Assembly (NCBI GenBank): GCA_030704615.1
Contig: CM060731.1
Location: 55,412,221-55,476,220, forward strand
DNA from: Takakia lepidozioides
Taxonomy: Eukaryota > Streptophyta > Takakiopsida > Takakiales > Takakiaceae
DNA length: 64,000 nucleotides
Direction: 5' to 3'
In this document: positions 55,239 through 64,000 of the stretch, piece after piece
How the letters are laid out: each line of letters begins with the position of its first letter
Numbering within the stretch: position 1 is the first letter of the stretch
Program-made: the position numbers and the translations under genes
Notes under the pieces: generated by a model
Database searches by the model: none
Seen by the model: only the letters and a program-made list of their open reading frames with translations
What the model was told of the DNA's origin: nothing

Positions 55239-55960
55239 CACATAAAGCGTCAAAACAAGTGTAGCAGTACAACGCGGATGCACCGGGTGCAAGATAAACA
55301 CGATCCGGGCCAACAAGTTTTAGGGGGGGCCAGTTATGCACCCCTGGAAAAATTTCAGATCTTGTGAATCAAACCTGAAAGGAGAGATCCTGAGAGACAT
55401 GAAACTAGAATAGAAGTATGCGAGGTGTCCTGAAATGCAACTGCAAACCTATGCAAGAGGCAAATGTGCGTATGAGAACTTTTTCACTGGATGCACAAGA
55501 TAATAAGAACCCTATCTCTGTTTTGCAAGAGAATGGACACACTAGGAACAACTTAGATGCAGATCTCACATGCACTACTCGAGAGGGAGTTTACGGCATG
55601 CCGTATAGACACAGAGCACATAACAATGCAATGATCTAAAGCAGGGGATACAAACGCATCTAAAACTCGACAACTTCAAAGGGTGAGACCACGAGGCAAG
55701 ATCATGCAAAGTAGTGAAGCCAAATCTTTATAGACCCCAGACTAGTTTCGCTCAGCGCGTGAGAAAGTCATCCAGTGAATGAAAACAAGTTCTCGACAAG
55801 AGAGAACTAGATCCAAAGAATAAAAATCATCCAAATAGTCAATTGCATATCTCTCAAATACAACTAACTCCGTGAGTTTATGACTATGTAACAACCAATT
55901 ATGCTGAAGTTAGAGCATGTTGTGCAAAGTCGTAAGGGCTGAAACCACTTCGAAAGGAAC
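55239..55960 (-). mobile_element. PLE family-1 end with damaged hammerhead
   Basis: Minus-sense copy of the family-1 tail (55,239-55,650) and upstream region (55,765-55,950). The hammerhead at 55,735-55,763 keeps GAAACTAGTCTGGGG and half of stem II, but a deletion has removed CTGATGA and the TATA box, so it cannot be active. Confidence 0.65.
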
Positions 55961-56220
55961 GCACAACTCGTAAGAGCTTTGCACACGCAGACCATCGCGC
56001 AACCATCGTCTTGCTAAAGCCTGCAGCTGTGTTGTCCTGAACGTGTCCAACCACGATTCCCACCTTCCGACCTCCAAGACGAAACACGGCTCGGTCTTCG
56101 TATTGTTGCCTCATCACATGAATGAGCAGCTTGGTCAAAAGAATGAAGATCAACATCTGCCTCCATTACGTGAAGGCGATTAAAGATGTATTGCAGCTAA
56201 CACTGTAAGAAAGTTTAGGG
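55961..56220 (-). pseudogene. Short unknown coding-like fragment
   Basis: Minus strand: EDRAVFRLGGRKVGIVVGH then KTMVARWSACAKLLRVV. The composition suggests protein coding, but no family was recognised. It follows the 5' side of the family-1 end, so it could be part of that element's coding region or captured host sequence. Confidence 0.35.
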
Positions 56221-56221
56221 T

Positions 56222-57133
56222 TCACATAAAGCGTCAAAACAAGTGTAGCAGTACAACGCGGATGCACTGGGTGCAAGATAAATACGATCCGGGCAAGGAC
56301 TCCCGCCCTCACGAGATAAGGTTCTCTAATTGAAGAATGAGGCACTTTCGCTCCAACCGTAAGCTTTTTTATGTTTGCTTCTCCTTGTTTAGCGACAAAA
56401 ATCTTGCTCACTATGGGCAAGCATGCGCTCAAGGCACTCACAAACATAGGGTCAAGTCTCAACCCCTAGTTGGAAAACTTATATGCCCCACCTTCAAAAA
56501 GAGGTTCGTACCTCTAAGGAAGAATGGGAGGGATTACCGCATAAGGTCATCGACGAGAAGGTTAGGTCGGCAGAGGCTTGCGCATGCCCATAGTCCTCTG
56601 ATCGCTCGAGATGAACTCGAGGGCGGATCAACCAAGTCCCTTCTCTCCGACCATCGGGCGTACGACAGGAGGCATCGTGTAGTCGGGGCTAAATTAGCTT
56701 GCCCGACACGATTACCATATACCCCCAGCCGCCTTCCCCATTGTAAGCGGTGGCTAAGATGGCGTCAAACGGAAGGCTCTATACGCCCGTGCTTCGGAAA
56801 GAAAAAAAGCCTCGGAAGTATCCAAGGGTTGGGATTCCCCTTGGAGCCGAGCAGCCCTTTGATCCAAGTTTGCCCAGGCGGGCAAGGACTAGACTCTCGA
56901 CTTCTCTAAGTGTGGAGACACAAAAAGAGTTAAGGTGTTTTATTCCAAACAAGTTTCGCTTGATTGCTCAAGCTCATCAGTGGAACACCAAGAGATGAAG
57001 TCCTAAGAGCCAAGCCTATCCTTATATACTAGAAAAGCACCCTCACTATGTGCAAACGATATGGGATAATTCCCAAGGCAATAATAATGCCACTAAAGCA
57101 CTAATTTAGCCTCCAAGTCAAAACTGCATTAAT
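56222..57133 (-). mobile_element. PLE family-1 stub and family-2 end with hammerhead
   Basis: 56,222-56,293 is a family-1 tail stub; from about 56,294 to 57,087 it is a minus-sense family-2 end with hammerhead (56,934-56,989) and TATA (57,020-57,028). It directly follows the 3' side of the truncated reverse transcriptase at 57,240, as expected for a PLE with a 3' pseudo-LTR. Confidence 0.7.
56934..56989 (-). ncRNA. Hammerhead ribozyme motif, complete (family 2)
   Basis: Identical in core and stems to 54,485-54,540, on the minus strand. Cleavage is predicted between 56,948 and 56,947. Confidence 0.87.
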
Positions 57134-57239
57134 TAGTCAATGGTCCAAATTAATTGTTGGAACCCTTTGACTTTAACATCAACACTAGGGCTATCAAAGA
57201 GGCAAAATTAATAATGCTAGGGACATTTGCACTACAAAA

Positions 57240-58366
57240 TCATCCTATCATTCTAGATTTAACTAGGAATGAACTCAGCTTTCGTGGATTCCTCCAACAA
57301 ATCATCACTCGAGGAAGAAACCGAAGCTCCGGGACTTGCTGAAGCAACTCGTGGAGTCTAGGGTTTAGGGTGGCCCCCAAGTTCAAGGCTCGAGTGTACG
57401 AAGAGTATTCGAGCTTAAGAACAAGGGGGGCCCGTTTACCCTCAACTGCGCGTTGCGTCTGTTGGTCGAGTAGAGCGGATCTGAGGTCGTCGGAGATCGT
57501 GATGAAGCAACTCCGGATGAACGCCGCCGGATAACCTCGGGCTCGAAGACGTTTGTAAAACAAAAGTCGCAAATGGTTGAACCCTTGGATGGTGCTTTCT
57601 CGTATTACGTACCGTTGGAGCTCGCCGACGACGAAAGCTTTCTTTTGGTGATGTGGATGCCACGAGGACCAAGGCAAGTATTGATACTTGTTCTGGGCTT
57701 TTTGATGACATCTAGTAGAGAGCCGTCGAGTTTGGATGAAGTCGTCTCCTTTGAAGAAGGTGATATCCAAGATGTCGGCGGACGTCGGGCTTATGGCGGT
57801 CGTGATTTTGATGCCATCGAACATAGAACCGTAGTTCCGTAACCAGGACCGGAGGCTCTTTTCGGAGCCTACCCAGATGCCAAAGCCGTCGTCGATATAG
57901 CGCTTAAGATAAAGCAGCTCTTGCTCCGATGGGCACACGTACTCCATGTACATCTCCAACCGACAGAGGAACAAACAAGCGTAAACAACTGCAAAGTTGC
58001 TCCCCATGGCCGTCCCGCGAATTTGGTGCCAAAAACTACCATTGAACTCAAGGTAATGGTGTTTCAAGACTAATCCAGCGAGGGTCATGATCAGGTCTTT
58101 TTTGTGTTTGGTGAAATTACCTCCAATAGCACATTCGAGCTCATACAAGCCGAGCTCGGTGATGATGCTGGGATATAGAGATTCCACGTCAAACGTAAAA
58201 AGAAGAGCATGCGAGGGGACCTCGAGTTGGGAAACCTCTCGAAGAAGCGTGAGAGAATCAACCAAATCAGTGGGTTCCTTGAGAAGTACTGGAAGGAGTT
58301 GGTGATGGAGCCAAATTGAAGCATGCTCGAAGATGTAGTTGTTGTAGAAACAAATGGGTCTTCCAA
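57240..58366 (-). pseudogene. Penelope-like reverse transcriptase, 5'-truncated copy
   Basis: Nearly identical to 36,828-37,954. It starts within GRPICFYNNY and keeps FDVESLYPSI, GTAMGSNFA, YIDDGFGIWVG and the thumb, ending at the same TGA. The N-terminal third is missing; at 58,366 the sequence changes directly to TTTAGGG repeats. Shared flank continues 3' to about 57,134. The frame has no other break. Confidence 0.9.
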
Positions 58367-58410
58367 GTTTAGGGTTTAGGGTTTAGGGTTCAGGGTTGAG
58401 GGTTCAGGGT
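58367..58410 (+). repeat. Telomere-type tract capping the truncated reverse transcriptase
   Basis: Three perfect TTTAGGG units then TTCAGGG and TTGAGGG variants, G-rich strand on plus. Confidence 0.95.
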
Positions 58411-58712
58411 TTTTGCCCCACCAGATTTTCTTCCTGAATCACCTCATCCGCTACAGGTGCTGCAGTGTCTTGATATTCTACCCCTGGTACTTCCGTCACA
58501 GGTGTGGGTATTACATGCACAATAGGGTTTCCCCTGGACAACCGTTGCACCTCTGGAATCACCGTTTCCCTTACCAAGCCAGAGTTTTCATAGAGAAGGT
58601 CACCCTTCTCAATTTCGGCCACGACCTGCTCTGTAGTGGGAATGTCCAACCTTTCTCCTTCCTGAGCAATTGGTGGTGATGCCACAACATATACTAGTTG
58701 TGGAACCTCCAA
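58411..58712 (-). pseudogene. Unknown acidic open frame
   Basis: About 100 codons on the minus strand, acidic with many Val, Glu and Pro (TTEQVVAEIEKGDLLYEN). It is probably a piece of a retroelement gag or a disordered host protein; no family was recognised. Confidence 0.3.
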
Positions 58713-58734
58713 AACAACAGAGTCAATTGGTTGT

Positions 58735-58815
58735 GGTCAACAAAGGCTTGCAAAGGTAACAAAAAGTAGAAAAAATACTAGAAAAAGACACAGTAAATTT
58801 TAAGGGGGTCGGGAC
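58735..58815 (-). mobile_element. Tip of a PLE family-2 3' end
   Basis: Eighty bp equal to 53,060-53,140, starting GTGGTCAACAAAGG. The telomeric tract expected at this terminus is absent here. Confidence 0.6.
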
Positions 58816-59502
58816 ACATGAGGGGTTGCCCCTGTGGTGGGGGCAGCGGCAGCGATAGGTACGGGGGGCTGAAGCACCCTTAGTGCCCAAGGCACTCAAG
58901 GAGGCGGAGGCGCTCACTAGGTGGAGCCCCGCACACCGGGTTGCGGTGGGGGTGGCTCCACAAGGGGTGGTGGTAGCTTAGCGGGACTTAGTGGGGGTGG
59001 CATAGGACTCACCATGGGGGCGGAGACCTCGTGGTGGGAGTCGTGGGGAGTCTTGGGACTCATCACGGTCCATAGGGGCCGTGGTGAGTGGGCCAAGACT
59101 CACCGCGACTCATCACCGGGAGTCGAGGGTTTTCGTGGTGGTTCGCCATAAAATGGCATGGCTGGTTGTGAAACCCCCGCGGACAGCTACAGAAGTATAT
59201 ATAGGGAGTAGTAACCCCGAGAACAGTGCAAGCCCGTTGGTGACCAAAAACTAGTGAGTAAGCGAGCGAGCCGGAAATCGACCAAAGAGTAGGGAGCTGT
59301 TCCGGACTGCCAACTACCAAAGGGAATTCCCGCTGGTTCCAAATCGGTGGAGGGTTCTTTGGGAGAACAAAGGGGGACCGTTATGCCCCGTTGAGCAGCC
59401 GAAGCTCCAAGTTGGCCCGGCGGCCAGATTGGGAGTCAGGCGCGCGTATCAAAGCGAATAACTATGACTTGAGGGGAGCTTACCGAAGTGAGGGACACCC
59501 CA
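58816..59502 (+). mobile_element. GC-rich LTR-like stretch with TATA box
   Basis: A G-rich, GGTGG-repetitive region leads to GTATATATAGGGAG (59,193-59,206) followed by a leader-like stretch. It looks like the promoter half of an LTR or another retroelement. No partner copy or coding region is in the window. Confidence 0.4.
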
Positions 59503-60084
59503 CCTTCAAAAAGAGGTTCGTACCTCTAAGGAAGAATGGGAGGGATTACTGCATAAGGTCATCGACGAGAAGGTTAAGTCGGCAGAGGCTTGCGCATGCC
59601 CATAGTCCTCTGATCGCTCGAGATGAACTCGAGGGAGGATCAACCAAGTCCCTTCTCTCCGACCATGGGGCGTACGACAGGGGGAACCGTGTAGTCGGGG
59701 CTAAATTAGCTTGCCCGACACGATTACCATATACCCCCAGCCGCCTTCCCCATTGTAAGCGGTGGCTAAGATGGCGTCAAACGGAAGGCTCTATACGCCC
59801 GTGCTTCGGAAAGAAAAAGACCTCGGAAGTATCCAAGGGTTGGGATTCCCCTTGGAGCCGAGCACCCCTTCGATCCAAATTGCCCGGGCGGGCAAGGACT
59901 AGACTCTCGACTTCTCTAAGTGTGGAGACACAAAAAGAGTTAAGGTGTTTTATTCCAAACAAGTTTCGCTTGATTGCTCAAGCTCATCAGTGGAACACCA
60001 AGAGATGAAGTCCTAAGAGCCAAGCCTATCCTTATATACTAGAAAAGCACCCTCACTATGTGCAAACGATATGGGATAATTCCC
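59503..60084 (-). mobile_element. PLE family-2 end with hammerhead, right inverted-repeat arm
   Basis: Minus-sense copy from CACCTTCAAAAAGAGG to the TTGGGAATTATCCC start at 60,084, with TATA near 60,030 and a hammerhead at 59,944-59,999. Confidence 0.7.
59944..59999 (-). ncRNA. Hammerhead ribozyme motif, complete (family 2)
   Basis: Same core and stems as 54,485-54,540, including GGTG/CACC and TTCCA/TGGAA in stem I. On the minus strand. Confidence 0.87.
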
Positions 60085-60745
60085 AAGTACAAGAAGACAT
60101 ACCCTACAACCCTTGCTACGAAAGCCTTGCAAAAATTTATGGAGTGAAGGCAAGTGGAGCTTCTGCCTGCCTTCACAAAGTTTGCAAGGCTTTCAATAAC
60201 CTTGAAACGATCTGGTGACAACAAACCCTAAGTACTTAAACCTCACTATCAGCAAACTCAGGCCGCAGAGCCCTAAGAAACTCAGACCGCCACAAGAAAA
60301 CCTAAATTATCCCGATGACAAAACCCCGATGACAGGGAGAAGGGAGAAGGAAATTGAGGAGTTGCCTATAGCAGAGTTCGCAGAGACTCTTGTCAAATTT
60401 TTCTGCATGGTGAAAAAACGCAGCGGTGACCTCTTCCCCTCAGATAGGTCATTGCAATCTCATGCTTCTTCCTCTCTTTCTTCTGAGCTTTCCGCGGACG
60501 TTATAAAACACCATTTCATTTCATTTCATTTCTCTTACGAACACTGTACTGACTAGCAGATGAGAGAGATGGTCACATGCGTGCTTCTAACAGGTCATTT
60601 ATGCTCATGGCTGTTGCTCTCTTGCAGCAAATGTAGTTTACAAATTCGATAGAAGGAGATAGACACATAAGTGGGTTTGGATCTCTGTTGATGTGTAGAA
60701 TGGGTGGATTGCTTGGTTGGGACTTCGTGACGAGAACAGAGAAAC
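60085..60745 (-). repeat. Right arm of the 1.2-kb inverted repeat (host part)
   Basis: 60,085-60,345 is the Crinkler-intron block (minus), and 60,345-60,745 is unique-looking sequence that continues into the gene fragment at 60,746. This arm is therefore the likely source of the copy at 53,743. Confidence 0.7.
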
Positions 60746-61389
60746 GCTGTGCGGCAGGGAACAGATTAGACACTGTTATGACTGGTTGGCTGTTTGCTTC
60801 CGTTCTTACACTCAAAACGAATCCAATTCTGTGGTTGGCTGGTTGGATGTTTCGAGGGTTTGCACGAATCCTCAACTTCCATTACAAAACGTTGGCACTA
60901 CAAGGTCAGCATGATGGTCCAATTGTGGAACCCAACAAAGACATGCTGTTTGAAAAGGCCCGAATTGTGTGCATGGAGGCAATGAAGTATTCCATCCTCG
61001 ATGGGGGCAATGTGAATAAGTCAAAGCTGGTTTTGCATCCCCGAGAGTCAGAGTAAGTTTTCTTACAGCATCCAGATAACCAGATTTTGGACCCAGATGG
61101 GTTGGTACGGCGGCTGGTGTATTATGATAGGGAGTAAAGGAAGAAGTTGCCGGAGAACGTGGATGAAAGCCGAAAAGGGGCGGCAGCGAGCAGTGATGCT
61201 ACTGGATGTGAGAAAAATGGAGACGGTTGCCTGGAGAATCATAGCAATGATTTGCAACAGCCCTCTGCAAACCATGACCCCGATACAGATGGTGACAGTT
61301 TGATGGGCCCTGAAAGTGTGAGCAAGGAAAACACTAAGAGTTTGGGGGTCACACATTGGTGTTGGAGCTACCTGGTATGGGATGGTTGA
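60746..61389 (+). pseudogene. Unknown gene fragment
   Basis: One frame with coding character carries HYKTLALQGQHDG, FEKARIVCMEAMKYSILDGG, HPDNQILDPDGLVRRLVYYD, KKLPENVDESRKGAAASSD and SLMGPESVSKENT. Two TAA stops interrupt it (61,054 and near 61,132). No family was recognised. Its upstream part was copied in inverted form to 53.7 kb. Confidence 0.4.
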
Positions 61390-61722
61390 ACTTGCTGGTT
61401 GCAGCATGGGATGTGTGCGCATATAAAGAAGGCTGCTCAAATTAAGCAACTGGTCATCTGGCGGCTCGCTGGTTATCTCATTTCCCCCCTGAATTCTGTA
61501 TTGTAAGTCCTAGTACTCGATAAATACTTTGATAAATGTAGCCAAGCCCTCGGGAGTATCCAACTTTTGAAAAGTGGTGGTGAAGCTGTATATATTTTAA
61601 AACTTTTGATCCAGACAAAATTGGTGTAGAGGACTCTCCCTGTATAAGAAAGGCTTTCTTATAGCCTCCCGCATTTTACCAAATAACTTCAGGTGTAGCC
61701 AATAGAGTCAGCCTCTACAGTT
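61390..61722. other. No gene seen
   Basis: Short AT-rich stretch between convergent coding regions; it probably holds both 3' ends. No clear polyadenylation signal was picked out. Confidence 0.4.
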
Positions 61723-63123
61723 TCATGTAATTTGTACAGGAGATAACCAAGCATCTTCCAATGCCTTCTCTGCAGTCCACTGCTTAGACTTAAGACTGCT
61801 AATAAACCGCTGAGCAGTACCGCAATGTGGGGATTGCAGAAGTACTCCCAGCTGATACAAATCTGACTGGGGAGTGTAGTGGCCGTCCTCCAACATGTCC
61901 TCGCTCCAATCAGCAAAAGGCAGAAATCCTTCTGGCAATTTGAATGGAGATTGAGCTACCGTTTCAAGGTCTATGAGCATGAACCCCTCCGCTGAAACCT
62001 GCACAATATTGGGCAACCGGATATCCCTATGGACGAGGTTTGCCGCATGCAGGACAGACAAAGCCTTTAACACGTCCCGAGCCAACAGCTTCATATCGTT
62101 CTCCGACCTCAACAACGGGGAGTAGCCCAGCGGACTGATCACAATATTATAAGTACCTCTACGATCCATTTCAGGCTCTGAAATTACCTCCGGAAGAGAA
62201 GGGACTCCTCGTGCAACATTGTAGGCCTGCCGAATCAGTTCAAAAGTGGTCCTTTTCTCAATACAATACCTTGGGAAGTTCCTTATTGCCTTCCGAACAC
62301 TGCTCGGCTGAAAGTATATCGTCCTATCCCCACATTCTTCTTCAGAAAACATTGCCCGCCGGCCTGGCACTTCCGGGATTGACTCCACCATCTTCTTCAT
62401 GATCTCATAGGCATTGCCAAGGCTGAGTAACAAGAAGAGGCGGTCAGAAAGGTTCAAGACATTAAGACATGGGTTGATTCGAAATGCCCTCTTTCCATCC
62501 TTGTCGATATAAACCCATTGGAAGGCTGTGCCTGCTGCGATATAGCCGAGAATGAATTGAACCTCCCCATAAAACATCGGACTAAGTGGCATCATCTTTC
62601 TCAAAATATCCTCTTCAGCAGCAGGTAAGCCGGCCAGCTCGGCCTCACCAACCAGAAAAGTGCATCCACCGGCAATTCCAATCATGTCAGGCCTCAGCTG
62701 TTTTCCAATAGTTTTGGTGCTAGAAGTACCTGTCTTGCTTTCACTAGTATAGAACAAAAGCTGGGCATTCAAAGCAGGCATGCAGAACCGGTCATACAAA
62801 GAGAATACCGTCTTAAAACAAAATCCCACAAATATGGATACGTCCTGCTCTGATACTGGAGGGGCAACATTGGCAAGCAACAATGCTGATAGCGTCACAG
62901 GGAGCTCTGACTCATCTGCCTCCACGATGAAATCCCATGCCTGAGAGGGCAACTTCTGTCGGAGTGTCAAGTAGGTAATTTTGCACACAGGAAGCTTTCC
63001 GTGATCCGTAGGAAACAATACTGCTGTTAGCTCACAAGAGTTTTGTGGGAGCTTGATAGGCTGAGGCCGCAGCAGAGAATGGATCCACATTCCAGACCTT
63101 TCAATCAATTCTGGTGGACACAA
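61723..63123 (-). CDS. Crinkler-type nuclease-like plus kinase exon, copy 2 (intact frame)
   Basis: An uninterrupted 466-codon frame, probably the second exon of a gene whose header exon lies beyond the right edge. Residues 1-90: variable start with ERSGMWIHSLLRPQ. About 130-230: nuclease-like part, LRPDMIGIAGGCTFLVGEAE and FYGEVQFILGYIAAG; the Lys of the ExK signature is replaced by Glu here. About 250-460: kinase with HRDIRLPN, LIDLET in place of DFG, and a short C-lobe ending DAWLSPVQ. No clear VAIK lysine is visible in the N-lobe. The acceptor is probably CCACCAG near 63,115. The family resembles Crinkler kinases; the cellular target is unknown. Confidence 0.7.
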   Translation of the reverse strand: MCPPELIERSGMWIHSLLRPQPIKLPQNSCELTAVLFPTDHGKLPVCKITYLTLRQKLPSQAWDFIVEADESELPVTLSALLLANVAPPVSEQDVSIFVGFCFKTVFSLYDRFCMPALNAQLLFYTSESKTGTSSTKTIGKQLRPDMIGIAGGCTFLVGEAELAGLPAAEEDILRKMMPLSPMFYGEVQFILGYIAAGTAFQWVYIDKDGKRAFRINPCLNVLNLSDRLFLLLSLGNAYEIMKKMVESIPEVPGRRAMFSEEECGDRTIYFQPSSVRKAIRNFPRYCIEKRTTFELIRQAYNVARGVPSLPEVISEPEMDRRGTYNIVISPLGYSPLLRSENDMKLLARDVLKALSVLHAANLVHRDIRLPNIVQVSAEGFMLIDLETVAQSPFKLPEGFLPFADWSEDMLEDGHYTPQSDLYQLGVLLQSPHCGTAQRFISSLKSKQWTAEKALEDAWLSPVQIT

Positions 63124-64000
63124 ATAACAATTCAGTTAAGCATAGCAAGGAAGACCAGAACAGAGTAACAAGAAGCAAGGAAATGCACAATGGTAGTAAT
63201 TATCATACTAATGAAGTAATTAATTAACATATAAGACACATAAGATTCGTGATGGTTCATCTAACCAAAGGAGCCTCCTCATCATCAAACTTTATAACAT
63301 AAAAAAAGACAAGCTCAGACTGCCCTAGGCAACGTGATCTCACACTCTAACCATCATCCCATGTTGTTGAGTTGCATCTATCATGTAGTGCACAACCAGA
63401 ATTCCACATATAAATAACAAACAACCGTGTCTTTCAAAGGACCCTCCTGCGCTGGAAAGCTGGCTGTCATGGTGGACATACCGATACTACCAATTGGGAG
63501 CATATGTTCGCAATGTAAGTGTTCGCTTTCTCCATACACTGTGCAACTCGTTACTCTAGCTAATCATTGTCCAGACAAACTCCAGAAACAAAACCTAAGT
63601 ATCAAGAACTCCACAAATACTCGATGCAACAAATAAAGACAACCCTAGGCACTCATGAGAAATGAGGGGTTTGAACGATACTACTCATATTTGCAGCCAC
63701 GCATCAAACAAACCCTAGCTATGAAAAGAATCAAGAAAAGATCCCAGCATCAGCAACCTAGGTGCCAAGATTCTACACAACCTCTGAATTACACCAAATG
63801 GGACGTTGGGGATTTAGGGGACCGTGCGGGAGTAAACATAACCTACAGGACAAACAGCTCCAGTAAGTACAAGAAGACATACCCTACAACCCTTGCTACG
63901 AAAGCCTTGCAAAAATTTATGGAGTGAAGGCAAGTGGAGCTTCTGCCTGCCTCACAAAGTTTGCAAAACTTTCAATAACCTTGAAACGATCTGGTGACAA
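63124..64000 (-). repeat. Intron-like sequence matching the first Crinkler gene, inverted
   Basis: Several pieces are reverse complements of 41.6-43.5 kb, for example 63,421 (ACAACCGTGTCTTTCAAAGG) and 63,645-64,000, which matches 41,630-41,960. This supports an intron of a paralogous gene running off the window. Confidence 0.65.

Noticed and set aside
61053-61068. A 16-nt stretch GTAAGTTTTCTTACAG that looks like a donor joined to an acceptor
   Set aside because: Coding character continues in the same frame on both sides without removing it, and removing 16 bases would break that frame. A deleted intron remnant is possible but cannot be shown.

Overview
The window is eukaryotic and dominated by mobile elements. 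Genes have short GT-AG introns (44-113 bp where both sites can be read). The telomere-type repeat is TTTAGGG, and the coding pieces come from MULE-type DNA transposons, a Ty3/gypsy element, LINE fragments, Penelope-like elements (PLEs) and Crinkler-type kinases. This suits a plant-lineage genome, perhaps a charophyte alga or an early-diverging land plant, but the species cannot be fixed from sequence alone. No rRNA, tRNA, CRISPR array or bacterial-type operon was seen.

Layout. 1-540: scattered copies of a short perfect palindrome. 2.7-18.4 kb: what looks like a two-gene mobile element. A minus-strand multi-exon gene (ParB-like segment plus a permuted amino-methyltransferase-like fold) and a plus-strand MULE-type transposase (WRKY/GCM-like zinc cluster, DDE core, SWIM finger) diverge from an array of about 30 palindromes spaced 52-53 bp. 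The centre of this unit appears twice (about 6.95-11.84 and 12.35-17.25 kb) either side of a gap of exactly 500 N and differs by many 1-base indels, so this may be an assembly duplication. 19.0-20.65 kb: an inverted transposase piece carrying the catalytic-Glu exon that the 17.9-kb copy has lost. 20.66-21.5 kb: PLE ends. 22.4-27.0 kb: a Ty3/gypsy element cut off inside its reverse transcriptase. 27.0-30.8 kb: a third copy of the divergent unit. 30.8-33.1 kb: a stack of PLE fragments separated by CCCTAAA tracts. 34.1-35.4 kb: C-terminal part of a second MULE transposase. 36.8-39.6 kb: an endonuclease-lacking PLE. 41.2-49.3 kb: a Crinkler-type gene (ubiquitin-like header exon, long repeat-filled intron, nuclease-like plus kinase exon). 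51.8-60.1 kb: more PLE fragments, telomeric tracts, a 5'-truncated PLE reverse transcriptase capped by TTTAGGG, and a 1.2-kb inverted repeat. 61.7-63.1 kb: a second, intact Crinkler-type kinase.

Two themes stand out. First, the palindromes form phased arrays between the two divergent genes and also sit inside introns of the methyltransferase-like gene, so they could be sites that the element's own proteins bind or modify. Second, the PLE ends carry complete hammerhead-ribozyme motifs about 30-45 nt downstream of a TATA box, and their 3' ends and 5' truncations adjoin telomeric repeats in the polarity expected for priming from a chromosome end. Parts of this window therefore read as fossil chromosome ends.
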